Assembly: GCA_023387735.1 (NCBI GenBank)
Contig: JAEWHP010000015.1
Location: forward strand, 109,913-173,912
Reading direction: 5' to 3'
From: Pseudomonadota bacterium
Lineage (GTDB): Bacteria; Pseudomonadota; Alphaproteobacteria; Rhizobiales; Xanthobacteraceae
DNA: 64,000 bases
Within the stretch, counting starts at the first letter, position 1. Every line of letters begins with the position of its first letter. Shown one piece after another: positions 8,955 to 20,225 of the stretch. A model generated the notes under the pieces. That model searched no databases. It saw nothing but the letters and a program-made list of their open reading frames with translations, and was not told the DNA's origin. Both the position numbers and the translations under genes were made by a program.

Positions 8955-10106
8955 ATGAACCAGCACATGCGTCCAGAACCCGTTCCTTTCATCGACATCG
9001 CCGCGCAGCGCCGACGGCTCGGCAAATCCATCGATGAGGCGGTGGCCCGTGTGCTTACGCACTGCCAGTTCATCAACGGACCGGAAGTCACCGCTCTGGA
9101 AGCGGCGCTTGCGAAATTTTCCGGCGCCAAACATGTCGTGAGCTGCGCCAGCGGCACCGACGCGCTGCTGATGGTGCTGATGGCGAAGCAAGTCGGCCCG
9201 GGCGATGCGATACTGTGCCCGTCATTCACGTTCTGCGCGACCGGCGAGGCGGTAGCGCTGACCGGCGCGACGCCGGTTTTCGTCGATGTCGACGAAGCCA
9301 CGTTCAACATGGATACCGCCTCGCTCAAGCGCGGCATCGCCACCGCACGCGAGCGCGGCCTGAAGCCGCGCGCGGTCATTCCGGTCGATTTGTTCGGGCA
9401 GAGCGCCGACCATGACGCGATCGGCGCGATCGCCGAAGCCGAAGGGCTGTTCGTGCTGGATGACGCCGCCCAGGGCTTTGGCGCCAGCTACAAGGGCCGG
9501 AAGCTCGGCACGTTCGGTCTCGCCACCGCCACCAGTTTCTTTCCGGCAAAGCCGCTCGGCTGCTTCGGCGACGGCGGGGCGATCTTCACCGATGACGACG
9601 CGCTGGCGGAGACGCTGCGCAGCATCCGCGTCCACGGTCAGGGCGCGGACAAATACGACAACGTCCGGCTCGGCATCACCGGACGGCTCGACACCATGCA
9701 GGCCGCTATCCTGATCGAGAAGCTGAAGATCTTCGAGGACGAGATCGCGGCGCGCAACGAGGTGGCGGCGCGCTATGCGCGCGGGCTCGGCAATGTCGTG
9801 ACCGTGCCCCGGCTTGCTTCCGGCTGCACCTCGGTATGGGCGCAATACACCATCCGGCTGCCGAAGGGCACCAACCGCGACGATTTCGCCGCAGCGTTGC
9901 GGGCACAGGGAATTCCGACCGCGATCTACTACACCAAATCGATGCATCAGCAGACCGCCTATCGCGATTTCCCGGTCGCCGGCGGCGGGCTGCTGGCAAG
10001 CGAGCGGCTGTCGGACGATGTCATCAGCCTGCCGATGCACGCCTATCTCGACGAGGCGACGCAGCAGCGGGTGATCGAGGCGGTGCGCGGCGCGCTTTCC
10101 GCCTGA
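8955..10106 (+). CDS. DegT/DnrJ/EryC1/StrS-family sugar aminotransferase
   Basis: A 383-residue PLP-dependent enzyme of the sensory sugar aminotransferase family. CASGTDALLM (64-73) binds the cofactor phosphate, VLDDAAQGFGA (167-177) carries the cofactor-contacting Asp, and the Schiff-base lysine is K199 in TSFFPAKPLGCFGDGG. It lies 28 bp after the Gfo/Idh gene and probably aminates the keto sugar that enzyme makes. The product would be an amino or acylamino sugar for surface polysaccharide. No acetyltransferase follows directly, which such pathways usually need, so the acylation step must be encoded elsewhere or be absent. Confidence 0.88.
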   Translation: MNQHMRPEPVPFIDIAAQRRRLGKSIDEAVARVLTHCQFINGPEVTALEAALAKFSGAKHVVSCASGTDALLMVLMAKQVGPGDAILCPSFTFCATGEAVALTGATPVFVDVDEATFNMDTASLKRGIATARERGLKPRAVIPVDLFGQSADHDAIGAIAEAEGLFVLDDAAQGFGASYKGRKLGTFGLATATSFFPAKPLGCFGDGGAIFTDDDALAETLRSIRVHGQGADKYDNVRLGITGRLDTMQAAILIEKLKIFEDEIAARNEVAARYARGLGNVVTVPRLASGCTSVWAQYTIRLPKGTNRDDFAAALRAQGIPTAIYYTKSMHQQTAYRDFPVAGGGLLASERLSDDVISLPMHAYLDEATQQRVIEAVRGALSA

Positions 10107-10209
10107 TTTCGCCGTCACATAGCGTTTTCAAGCGAAGTGAACTTCGGTTGGCGTGAAGAAAACGCGTCAAATGAAGACAAATACTTCCGATATGCGCTAG
10201 AAGCGGCGC

Positions 10210-11751
10210 ATGCTCGGACGCATCTTCACCGTCGGCGGCTTCACGCTTCTTTCGCGGATCACCGGATTCGCGCGCGACATCATGCTCGCCGCGATTCTCG
10301 GCGCGGGGCCGGTGGCGGACGCGTTCTTCGTGGCGTTGCGGCTGCCCAATCATTTTCGCGCGATTTTCGCCGAGGGCGCCTTCAACGCCGCGTTCGTGCC
10401 GGCCTACGCGCATCTTCGCGGTCAGGGCGAAGCCTCGGCGAGCTTGTTCGCCGACCGCATCTTTACGCTGCTGTTTGCCGCGCAAATCATCCTGCTCGTA
10501 CTGGCGTGGTGGTTCATGCCGGAGGTGATTGCCGTTCTCGCGCCAGGGTTCAAGGACGATCCGGTCCGCGGTGAACTCGCGATTTCTCTGACGCGGATCA
10601 CGTTCCCGTATCTGCTGCTGATCACGCTGGTGACGCTCTACGGCGGCATGCTCAACGTGATGCACCGCTTCGCCAGTTACGCGGCAGCGCCGATCTTTCT
10701 CAATTTGTCGATGATGGCGACGCTGGCGCTGGCGGCGTTCTTTCCGGGCGTCGGTTACGCGGCGGCGTGGGGTGTGCTGCTGGCGGGAATCCTCGAATTC
10801 CTGCTGCTGGCCGGAGACGCGGCCAGGAGCGGGATTCTGCCCAAGTTCGCCATACCAAGGCTCGATGAGGATGTGCGGGCGTTTTTCCGCGCCCTGGGGC
10901 CTGCGACCATCGGTTCGATGGGAACGCAGATCGCGCTGTTCGCCGACACCATCATTGCCACGTTCCTGCCGGCCGGTGCGCTGTCGGCGCTGTATTATGC
11001 GGACCGCCTGAACCAGTTGCCGATCGGCGTGATCGGGATCGCCATCGGCACCGTGCTGCTGCCGGAAATGTCGCGACGCCTTACCGCGAACGACGTTACC
11101 GGCGCCTCGGCGGCGCAGCGGCGGGCGTTCGAGTTCTCGCTGTTGTTTTCGGTGCCGTTCGTGGCGGCCTTCCTGACCGTGCCCGACGTCATCATGCGCG
11201 CGATGTTCGCGCGCGGGGCGTTCTCGAAGGCCGATGCGGTGGCGGCGGGTGCTACGTTGGCAGCCTATGCGATAGGGCTCATTCCGTTCGTGACCATTCG
11301 CAGCGCGGTCGCGACCTTCTATGCCCGCAAGGACACGGCCACGCCGATGAAGGCGGCGCTGACCGGCATCGCCGTCAACATCGCCCTGAAAGTCGCGCTG
11401 ATGGGATCGCTCGCGCAAATCGGCCTGGCGCTCGCCACCGCCGTCGGCGCCTGGATCAATCTGCTGCTGGTGCTCTTCTTCGCGGTGCGGGCCGGCTATC
11501 TGGAACTCGACCGCGCCTGGGCGATTTCGCTCGCCAAGTTCGCCGCGGCCGGCGTGCTGCTCGCCGCCGCCCTGTGGGGCACCGCGCGATTCGCGAGCGT
11601 CTATTTTGCGCAGATGCACATCTTTCGCGAAGAGACGGTGCTGCTGCTGCTGATCGCCACCGGCGCGTTCGCGTACGGGGTCCTGATCCTGCTGCTGTTC
11701 GGCCGGGGATGGCTGTTCACGCTGGTTCGCGAGCGCAAACATTCCAGCTAA
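10210..11751 (+). CDS. murJ: Lipid II flippase MurJ
   Basis: A 513-residue MOP-superfamily transporter with about 14 membrane helices, full length for the family. It begins MLGRIFTVGGFTLLSRITGFARDIMLA, and the N-terminal Arg-rich loop plus RLPNHFRAIFAEGAFNAAFVP are strongly characteristic of MurJ (MviN). MurJ moves lipid-linked peptidoglycan precursor across the inner membrane and is normally essential. It lies about 100 bp after the aminotransferase. A hairpin with a short T tract sits 116 bp downstream. Wzx-type O-antigen flippases share the fold but not this N-terminal motif. Confidence 0.93.
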   Translation: MLGRIFTVGGFTLLSRITGFARDIMLAAILGAGPVADAFFVALRLPNHFRAIFAEGAFNAAFVPAYAHLRGQGEASASLFADRIFTLLFAAQIILLVLAWWFMPEVIAVLAPGFKDDPVRGELAISLTRITFPYLLLITLVTLYGGMLNVMHRFASYAAAPIFLNLSMMATLALAAFFPGVGYAAAWGVLLAGILEFLLLAGDAARSGILPKFAIPRLDEDVRAFFRALGPATIGSMGTQIALFADTIIATFLPAGALSALYYADRLNQLPIGVIGIAIGTVLLPEMSRRLTANDVTGASAAQRRAFEFSLLFSVPFVAAFLTVPDVIMRAMFARGAFSKADAVAAGATLAAYAIGLIPFVTIRSAVATFYARKDTATPMKAALTGIAVNIALKVALMGSLAQIGLALATAVGAWINLLLVLFFAVRAGYLELDRAWAISLAKFAAAGVLLAAALWGTARFASVYFAQMHIFREETVLLLLIATGAFAYGVLILLLFGRGWLFTLVRERKHSS

Positions 11752-12100
11752 ATGACTGGCACAAAAAGAAAATCTCAGGAGCGATGCCACGTTGTCGAGC
11801 GGCTTTTGCGAGCACCGTTGGCCCCCGCGGTCGCGAAATATTGATCAAGCCACTCGTCCGCAAATCAAGGCCCCGTACCGACCGGGGGCTTTTGTGCAGG
11901 CGCGAAGGGCCGATCCAATGATCGATCTCCGAAGCGGCTTCGATTGGCAGGCTGCATGTTGTTTGCGCTGGCGCGCGAACCACTGCAATATGGAACGCTT
12001 CCAGAGTGTGATCCCCGAAAAGATCATGCGCAAATCATAAGAGGGAGGAGGATGACGGTTCGTGTGACCGTCGTCATGCTCCACGACAATTGGAGAAACG
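11752..12100. other. Intergenic region between murJ and the CoxL-like gene
   Basis: About 350 bp without a convincing gene. It holds a hairpin terminator at 11867-11893, a segment near 12011-12036 (GATCCCCGAAAAGATCATG) resembling a dispersed repeat common in Bradyrhizobium relatives, and a purine-rich stretch with an imperfect hairpin (about 12051-12075) before the next start. The 115 bp between the murJ stop and the terminator could encode a small RNA, but no promoter could be assigned. Confidence 0.5.
11867..11893 (+). terminator. Intrinsic terminator downstream of murJ
   Basis: The arms AAGGCCCC and GGGGCTTT (one G-T pair) form an 8-bp stem around a 10-nt loop and are followed by a short T tract. 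It lies 116 bp after the murJ stop codon, so it ends either the murJ transcript or a separate short transcript. Confidence 0.6.
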
Positions 12101-14410
<2,310 letters not shown>

Positions 14411-14518
14411 TATTTTGTCGCAGGCGGAATGACAGGCTGCCTGCGGGGTTGGAAGTTTTCGGTGGGCCCGCGGCGCGCGCGGGCTCACGCGCGTCATAGC
14501 CAGGAAGGGGTTTAGCCA

Positions 14519-14968
14519 ATGAAGCGTGTTTTGGTGGTAGCAGGAGCCTTGTTGCTGAGTGCAGGCGCGGTCGTGGCGAGCCAGGATGTGGCCAACCAGA
14601 CGCAGACGGCCATGAAGGCGACCGGAAGGGCCATGGGCGCTACGCTCGGTCCCATGGTCAAGGGCGAAAAGCCGTACGACCAGGCTGCCGTCGATACGGC
14701 GCTGACGCAGTTGCAGGATACCGCAAAGAAGCTGCCGACGATGTTTCCCGAGAGCATCAAGGGCCTGAAGATCGAAGGTGACTACTCATCGTCGCCGAAG
14801 ATCTGGGAAGACAAGGCCGGCTTCGCGGCGAAGATCGACAGCTACGCCAAGGTCGTCACCGAAGCCAAGACCAAGATCAAGGACCTCGATTCACTGAAGG
14901 CGACCGTACCCGCGATCGGCAAGGAATGCAGCGCCTGCCACGAGACGTTCCGTCTCAAGAACAGCTGA
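14519..14968 (+). CDS. Cytochrome c' / c556-type monohaem cytochrome
   Basis: A 149-residue periplasmic protein with an N-terminal signal peptide (MKRVLVVAGALLLSAGAVVAS). The single haem site CSACH lies near the C terminus (C137, C140, H141), the usual place in the four-helix cytochrome c'/c556 family. Met residues in the first helix (MKATGRAMGATLGPM) could be the distal ligand, as in low-spin c556. It lies 108 bp after the CoxL-like gene, with a good ribosome binding site (GGAAGGGG), and a strong terminator follows. It may be an electron carrier for that enzyme, but the enzyme looks cytoplasmic, so direct contact is doubtful. Confidence 0.88.
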   Translation: MKRVLVVAGALLLSAGAVVASQDVANQTQTAMKATGRAMGATLGPMVKGEKPYDQAAVDTALTQLQDTAKKLPTMFPESIKGLKIEGDYSSSPKIWEDKAGFAAKIDSYAKVVTEAKTKIKDLDSLKATVPAIGKECSACHETFRLKNS

Positions 14969-14987
14969 TCCGGTTCGGTCCAGGCAC

Positions 14988-15023
14988 AGAGGGCGAGCGC
15001 CGGAAGCGCCCGCCCTCTTTTTT
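14988..15023 (+). terminator. Intrinsic terminator after the cytochrome c556-type gene
   Basis: A 13-position stem with one mismatch (AGAGGGCGAGCGC against GCGCCCGCCCTCT), a 5-nt loop and a T6 tract. It starts 19 bp after the stop codon and separates this gene from the dihaem cytochrome downstream. Confidence 0.88.
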
Positions 15024-15143
15024 GTCTGCAGTCAGATGACGAAATCCGGATTTATCCCGGAACGCTCGCGAGCGTTGCGGGATTTGATCGAGGTGCATAA
15101 CGCAAAGTTCGCTCATACTGGGCTTTGGAACGTGGATCGGTAA

Positions 15144-16073
15144 ATGCTGCGACGAATTCTCCTTGGCTTGATGTTGGTTGGCGCGATCGGCGCGGGCATT
15201 TTCTGGTGGCTCACGACTCCGGCTGTCGTTACGGCGGCTTCGCTGCCGCCCCACACACCGAACGTCGCCAACGGCCTCATGGCGTTCAATGCCGGTGGAT
15301 GTTCCTCCTGCCACGCCGTGCCCAACCAGCCTGACCGGCTGAAACTCGGCGGCGGACTTGCCATGCCGTCGCCGTTCGGGACCTTCCATGTCCCCAACAT
15401 CTCGCCCGATCCGACCTACGGCATCGGCCGCTGGAGCGAGGGTGATTTCGTGACGGCGGTTCTCAAGGGGACCTCGCCGGACGGTGCGCACTATTTCCCG
15501 GCTTTTCCCTACGCATCCTACCAGTATGCGAAGGTCGAGGACGTGCGCGACCTGTTCGCTTATCTGAAGACGCTGGCGCCGGTGGCCGGCAAGACGCGCG
15601 ATCACGATCTGCCGTTTCCATTCAACATCCGTCGCAACGTCGGTATCTGGAAGTGGCTGTTCATGGACGACAAGCCCTTTGTGCCTGATGCCTCGCGCTC
15701 GGCGTCGTGGAATCGCGGCGCCCACCTCGTCAACGGTTTCGGCCATTGCGCAGAGTGCCACAGCCCGCGCAACTTCCTCGGCGGCATCGTCGAGGCGCAG
15801 CGCTTCGCCGGAGGTCCCAATCCGGAAGGCGAGGGCTGGGTGCCCAACATCACCCAGAAGGGCGGATTGGCCGAGTGGAGCGTCAGCGATATCGCTTATT
15901 TTCTGGAGACCGGGCAAACGCCTGAAGGCGACACCGCCGGCGGATCGATGGCGCGCGTGATCCGGAATACGTCGCAATTATCGGCGGAGGATCGCACGGC
16001 CATGGCGGAGTATTTGAAGTCGCTGCCGCCGGTTGAGGGACCGCCCCGCCCGAAAAAAGCCAAGCAGAGCTAA
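15144..16073 (+). CDS. Membrane-anchored dihaem cytochrome c
   Basis: A 309-residue protein with an N-terminal hydrophobic anchor or signal (residues 4-23) and two class I haem c domains. The first site is CSSCH (C53, C56, H57); the second is CAECH (C202, C205, H206). This layout matches cytochrome subunits of periplasmic alcohol/aldehyde or gluconate dehydrogenases, which pass electrons towards the quinone pool or oxidase. Those usually carry three haems; only two are present here. Its position downstream of a molybdenum hydroxylase suggests a role as electron acceptor, but a terminator and a gap of about 120 bp separate them, so co-regulation is not shown. Confidence 0.88.
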   Translation: MLRRILLGLMLVGAIGAGIFWWLTTPAVVTAASLPPHTPNVANGLMAFNAGGCSSCHAVPNQPDRLKLGGGLAMPSPFGTFHVPNISPDPTYGIGRWSEGDFVTAVLKGTSPDGAHYFPAFPYASYQYAKVEDVRDLFAYLKTLAPVAGKTRDHDLPFPFNIRRNVGIWKWLFMDDKPFVPDASRSASWNRGAHLVNGFGHCAECHSPRNFLGGIVEAQRFAGGPNPEGEGWVPNITQKGGLAEWSVSDIAYFLETGQTPEGDTAGGSMARVIRNTSQLSAEDRTAMAEYLKSLPPVEGPPRPKKAKQS

Positions 16074-16147
16074 CGCGCTGCCGGCGTGGCTTGAAGCAGA
16101 ACGAAAGAAGCTTCCAGCCACGGATCAAGTCCGTGACGGCCCGCGCG

Positions 16148-16987
16148 CTATCCCGGGGTCAGGGCCGCCGTGATCGGCATTCGCCGGTCCGGCATCGGCG
16201 TGAACGCGGGCGGCGGCACGATCGACAGTGGCTTGCGCGGCGCCGGCGTGACATTCCTGGTTTTCTTTGGTTCGGCCGGACGCTTGACCGGGGACATGTC
16301 GGTCGGCGGACGATCGAGCACGCCGACACTGTGCAGGACGATGCCGCGATCGAGATAGGCGGCTGCGAAGCGCGGATAATATTGAACTGCCAGATTGTAC
16401 GAGGCGAACGCCGGGACGGGGTGTTCGAAACGGCCGATTGGAGCGGCGGCTGCTTCCTTGGCCGCAGGCGTTGTGACGGTCGCAGGCGTCGCGACGTTTC
16501 CGTCGATCGATGCCTTGCGCTCATGCTGAACGCGCGTTTCGGCCGGGTTGGGAAGCACAGGCAGGGCAGCCGCAAAGGCCTGGAGCGTGGCGCCGGGGAT
16601 ATTCTCGGCCTCGATTTCCGCGGCGCTCGGCGGCTTGGAAAACAGGCCGAACACGGTGTAGCCCCCGACCAGCACCGCCGAAATGATCGTCGCTGCCATC
16701 GTGTTGGAGGCGTATTTGCCGACCACCTCGTACGTACGCGTCGATGGCACTTGCTTGGCAGGCGACGGCTGAAGGGCAATGGCGAGCAATTCATCGTAGG
16801 TCGCGCGCTGGTCGACATCCGTCAGGATGTCATAGGCGCGCACGAGTTCCCGGAATCGGAGTGCAGCATCCGGATTATCGGGATTGATGTCAGGATGGGT
16901 TGCCTTGGCAGCCTTGCGGAACGCGGTCCGCAAGCCCTCGGCATCATCACTCGGAAGAGCTCCGAGTAAATCGTACAGCGTCCCCAT
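16148..16987 (-). CDS. J-domain protein with one membrane segment
   Basis: A 279-residue protein. Residues 3-68 form a J domain with the Hsp70-stimulating HPD tripeptide at 31-33 (THPDINPDNPDAALRF). A predicted membrane helix lies at about 97-115 (AATIISAVLVGGYTVFGLF), placing the J domain in the cytoplasm and a Pro/Ala/Lys-rich tail on the other side. The G/F and zinc-finger regions of true DnaJ are absent, so this is a specialised J protein recruiting DnaK to the membrane. The tail contains ASYNLAVQYYPRFAAAYLDRGIVLH, which looks like a single TPR-like helix pair. No partner gene is adjacent. Confidence 0.85.
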   Translation of the reverse strand: MGTLYDLLGALPSDDAEGLRTAFRKAAKATHPDINPDNPDAALRFRELVRAYDILTDVDQRATYDELLAIALQPSPAKQVPSTRTYEVVGKYASNTMAATIISAVLVGGYTVFGLFSKPPSAAEIEAENIPGATLQAFAAALPVLPNPAETRVQHERKASIDGNVATPATVTTPAAKEAAAAPIGRFEHPVPAFASYNLAVQYYPRFAAAYLDRGIVLHSVGVLDRPPTDMSPVKRPAEPKKTRNVTPAPRKPLSIVPPPAFTPMPDRRMPITAALTPG

Positions 16988-17253
16988 GGTGGTACTCGCG
17001 ACTGTTTCCCCCTCGGAAATCTCCCGCCGCGGAGCCTCCGATTGACGACCACCTACGAATCAAAAATATCTGGGCGGTAGCATGATCCAGTTATGGCAAA
17101 AGCATGCCATTGGAAGCTGCGTGAGCCGTTCGTTGCCGTGCGGTGGAATTTGCCGCTCGGGGAGGCGCCTTCGGACGCCCGCATCGCGGCGTGACGAGGC
17201 TTTTATCCAACCTGAGGTTGAGAGGCGCGAAGTGGGCAGGTTCGCCGGCCGTT

Positions 17254-17499
17254 TTAGCCCGTGCCGAACGCCTTGAAGGTGATGATGGTGTGGGTGTCCT
17301 GGATACCCGGAATGACCTGCACCTTCTCGTTGACGAAGTGGCCGATGTCGGTGTCGTTGTCGACGTAGAACTTGACCAGCAGATCGTAGTCGCCGGCGGT
17401 GGAATAGATCTCCGAGGCGATCTCGGCTTCCGCGAGCGCGTTGGCGACGGCATAGGACTGGCCGAGCTTGCATTTGAACTGGACGAAGAAGGGAACCAT
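17254..17499 (-). CDS. Stand-alone Lrp/AsnC ligand-binding (RAM) domain protein
   Basis: An 81-residue protein starting MVPFFVQFKCKLGQSYAVA; the longer open frame upstream overlaps thiD on the other strand and is not credible. The sequence is a complete RAM domain: a beta-alpha-beta-beta-alpha-beta ferredoxin-like fold with the acid GDYDLLVKFYVDN strand and the closing IPGIQDTHTIITFKAFG. No DNA-binding helix-turn-helix precedes it. Such single-domain proteins bind amino acids as oligomers and may modulate full Lrp regulators by hetero-oligomerisation; here the partner and ligand are unknown. Confidence 0.85.
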   Translation of the reverse strand: MVPFFVQFKCKLGQSYAVANALAEAEIASEIYSTAGDYDLLVKFYVDNDTDIGHFVNEKVQVIPGIQDTHTIITFKAFGTG

Positions 17500-17631
17500 C
17501 GCTGTTGTCTCCGAAAATCCCGGACACAATAGCTCAAAAACCGCGGGCAAGGGCAAGCCAACTTGTCGCCAATGGCGCCACGCGCTAGGACAAATCGAGG
17601 CCCTTAACATCGCATTTTCACGGGACTTTTG

Positions 17632-18432
17632 ATGACCACGCCGATCGCGCTGACCATCGCGGGCTCCGATTCCTCCGGGGGGGCCGGCATCCAGGCCGAC
17701 TTCAAGACGTTTGCAGCCCTGGGCGTCTACGGCGCCTCCGTGATCACGGCGCTGACGGCGCAGAACACCACCGGCGTCAGCGGCATCCATCAGGTGCCGG
17801 CCGAGTTCGTCACCGCACAGATCGACGCGGTTTTTTCCGACCTCGACATCGGCGCGGTCAAGATCGGCATGGTGGCGCATCCGCCTGTGATCGATGCCAT
17901 CGTCGCCGGTCTCAAGCGCTGGTCGCCGAAACATGTCGTGCTCGACCCCGTGATGGTTGCAACCTCGGGCGACCGGCTGCTCGCGCCGGAAGCGGTCGAT
18001 GCGCTGCGAAAGAAGCTCATTCCCATGGCCTCGGTCATCACGCCCAATCTGCCGGAAGCCGCCGCTCTGCTCGATGAGCCCATCGCGAACGACGAAGCGG
18101 CGGTCGAGCAGCAGGGTCGACGGTTGCTCGCCCTGGGCTGCAGGGCGGTGCTGATCAAGGGCGGTCACGGCGGGGGCGCTGAGAGCACCGACTATCTGGT
18201 CGGAGCGAGCGGCACGATCACGCTGGCCGCGCCGCGCATCGCGACGAAGAACACCCACGGCACCGGCTGCTCGCTGTCATCGGCGATCGCCGCCGGGCTT
18301 GCCAAGGGCGAGGACATGGAAACCGCGGTTCGCAGCGCCAAGGCCTGGGTCAGCGCCGCGATCGCGGAAGCGGACCGCTTCAGCGTCGGCCGCGGGCACG
18401 GACCGGTCCATCACTTCCATCGGTTCTATTAG
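17632..18432 (+). CDS. thiD: Hydroxymethylpyrimidine/phosphomethylpyrimidine kinase ThiD
   Basis: A 266-residue ribokinase-fold enzyme that phosphorylates HMP and HMP-phosphate for thiamine synthesis. It has the substrate-binding start LTIAGSDSSGGAGIQADFKTFAALGVYG and the anion-hole motif NTHGTGCSLSSAIAAG near 205-220. The ATG at 17632 follows an in-frame TTG; the ATG is preferred. No other thi gene and no TPP riboswitch-like structure was recognised in the 132-bp upstream gap. It ends 7 bp from the convergent ankyrin gene. Confidence 0.95.
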   Translation: MTTPIALTIAGSDSSGGAGIQADFKTFAALGVYGASVITALTAQNTTGVSGIHQVPAEFVTAQIDAVFSDLDIGAVKIGMVAHPPVIDAIVAGLKRWSPKHVVLDPVMVATSGDRLLAPEAVDALRKKLIPMASVITPNLPEAAALLDEPIANDEAAVEQQGRRLLALGCRAVLIKGGHGGGAESTDYLVGASGTITLAAPRIATKNTHGTGCSLSSAIAAGLAKGEDMETAVRSAKAWVSAAIAEADRFSVGRGHGPVHHFHRFY

Positions 18433-18439
18433 GCGGCGG

Positions 18440-19120
18440 TCACTTCGCGCCGGCTTTTTCCAGGATGCCGACCATCTCCCGATGGCCGCGATCCCTCGCG
18501 AGCTTGAGTGGCGTCGATCCGGTGCCGTCGGGTATGTTGACGTTGGCGCCGGCCTCGACCAGCGCGCGCAGGGTATCGGTATGGTTCCTGCCGCCATCGC
18601 CGAGCACGATCGATTCGATCAGCGCGGTCCATTTCAGGTTGTTGACGTGATCGAGCGGTGCGCCGGCGGCAATCAGCATGCGCACGACTTCGGCGTGGCC
18701 GAGATGGGCCGCCGCGATCAGGGCGGTGCCGTCGTAGCGGCTGGTAACGGCTCGCGCATTTCCGCCGCCATCGAGCGCGATCTTGAGCATCGGCGCGTCG
18801 TTGGCGACGGAAGCGATGGTGATGATGTCGTAGCGGTCGATTTCGAGCTTGTTCGGATCGGCGCCCAGCCGGATCAGGGCGCGGGCGGCGTCGTATTTCT
18901 TGTGAAAGGCCGCGACGTGCAGCGGGGTGCGCTGGCGGCTGTCGATCGCCTCCTTGTTCTCGCCTGCGGCGATCCGCTTTTCGATGTCGGCGACGTCGCC
19001 GCGGGCGGCCGCGGCATGCAACCCGCCATAGGCGCGCAGCTCGGCTTCGGTCGGCGCGATCTGGGCTGATGCGGGCAGGGCGGTCAGGACCGCGAGGAAC
19101 AACGCAAAGAGGATACGCAT
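18440..19120 (-). CDS. Secreted ankyrin-repeat protein
   Basis: A 226-residue protein from the ATG at 19120, which gives a clean signal peptide (MRILFALFLAVLTALPASAQ). The rest is ankyrin repeats: examples are RTPLHVAAFHKKYDAARALIRLGADPN, DGTALIAAAHLGHAEVVRMLIAAGAPLD and GSTPLKLARDRGHREMVGILEKAGA, about five or six copies. Ankyrin stacks bind proteins; in this setting the protein is probably periplasmic with an unknown partner. It is convergent with thiD and divergent from the phosphoesterase gene, so it is a single-gene unit. Confidence 0.82.
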   Translation of the reverse strand: MRILFALFLAVLTALPASAQIAPTEAELRAYGGLHAAAARGDVADIEKRIAAGENKEAIDSRQRTPLHVAAFHKKYDAARALIRLGADPNKLEIDRYDIITIASVANDAPMLKIALDGGGNARAVTSRYDGTALIAAAHLGHAEVVRMLIAAGAPLDHVNNLKWTALIESIVLGDGGRNHTDTLRALVEAGANVNIPDGTGSTPLKLARDRGHREMVGILEKAGAK

Positions 19121-19412
19121 GGGCACAAAAAGGCTCCGGCCGCCAACCGCCCGCAACTTAGCACCGATGTCACAATCCACAAATCAGGTGTCAGGGGCCA
19201 CAATCCGTGTCCCGGACGCATCGCCTGGGCTGCACCGCGTCCGGGACACGAGTTAACCATAGGCGCTGCTGCGAAGTTGCCCCTGCCATGTCGCTTGCCT
19301 GTCGTATGCCGCTGTTATCCGCAAAGCCAAGGGCGCGGCATTGATTCTCACGGGGCTATCGGCCGCGCCGCCAGTCATTGCCCTGTCACATAAATCTGTC
19401 AGGTGGACAGGC

Positions 19413-20225
19413 ATGGGTAGTGACTCCCTGAGCGAAGAAAGCCCGGAGCGGCGCTTTCGTACCTTATTCATCTCCGACGTGCATCTCGGAGCCCGCGGCT
19501 CGCAAGCCGAGCAGTTGCTGGACTTCCTCAGGACTCACGACGCAGACACCATTTATCTGGTCGGCGATATCGTCGACGGCTGGGCGCTGAAGTCCAGCTG
19601 GTACTGGCCGCAATCGCACAACGACTTCGTGCAGAAGATGCTGCGCAAGGCGCGCAAGGGCGCCAAGGTCATTTACGTGCCGGGCAATCACGACGAATTC
19701 CTGCGCAACTACTATGGCACGCATTTCGGCGGCATCGACGTGGTGGAAAACACCATCCACGAAGGCGTCGACGGCAAACGCTATCTCGTCATTCACGGCG
19801 ACATCTTCGATCTCGTGGTGCAGAACGCGCGCTGGCTCGCCCATCTGGGCGATAAGGCCTACGACTTCGCGATCCAGATGAATCGCCTGGTAAACTTCTT
19901 CCGACGCATGTTCGGCGTGCCGTACTGGTCGCTGTCGCAATGGGCCAAGCAGAAGGTCAAGAACGCCGTGAACTATATCGGTGCGTTCGAAAAGACGCTG
20001 GCCGGCGAGGCAAGGCGGCACGGCGCCGACGGCGTGATCTGCGGCCACATCCACTACGCCACCATCCGCGACGAGCACGGCATCCGCTACATGAATTGCG
20101 GCGACTGGGTCGAGAGCTGCACCGCGCTCGTCGAGCACGAGGATGGCCGGTTCGAGATCATCACCTGGGCCAATCCGCTGCGTCGGGCCCTGCCGGCGCC
20201 CCGGGTTGCGGCGCGCGCTGCATGA
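19413..20225 (+). CDS. LpxH-like metallophosphoesterase (UDP-2,3-diacylglucosamine diphosphatase family)
   Basis: About 270 residues from the ATG at 19413; a TTG at 19341 would add an unconvincing extension. Calcineurin-like metal motifs occur in order: ISDVHLG (D22, H24), VGDIVDGW, PGNHDEF, IHGDIFD and CGHIHYA. This set is shared by LpxH and related pyrophosphatases acting on nucleotide-lipids or nucleotide-sugars. The stop overlaps the next start as ATGA, so it is translationally coupled to a glycosyltransferase. That pairing suggests a joint role in glycolipid formation, not only canonical lipid A synthesis, whose other genes are absent here. Confidence 0.82.
   Translation: MGSDSLSEESPERRFRTLFISDVHLGARGSQAEQLLDFLRTHDADTIYLVGDIVDGWALKSSWYWPQSHNDFVQKMLRKARKGAKVIYVPGNHDEFLRNYYGTHFGGIDVVENTIHEGVDGKRYLVIHGDIFDLVVQNARWLAHLGDKAYDFAIQMNRLVNFFRRMFGVPYWSLSQWAKQKVKNAVNYIGAFEKTLAGEARRHGADGVICGHIHYATIRDEHGIRYMNCGDWVESCTALVEHEDGRFEIITWANPLRRALPAPRVAARAA

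Noticed and set aside
10024..11790. A 588-codon minus-strand frame over murJ
   Set aside because: Composition is Arg/Gln/His-rich and it covers the whole of a clear MurJ gene.
17500..18258. Long N-terminal extension of the Lrp-domain gene
   Set aside because: It lies wholly antisense to thiD and shows no helix-turn-helix; the ATG at 17499 gives a complete domain.
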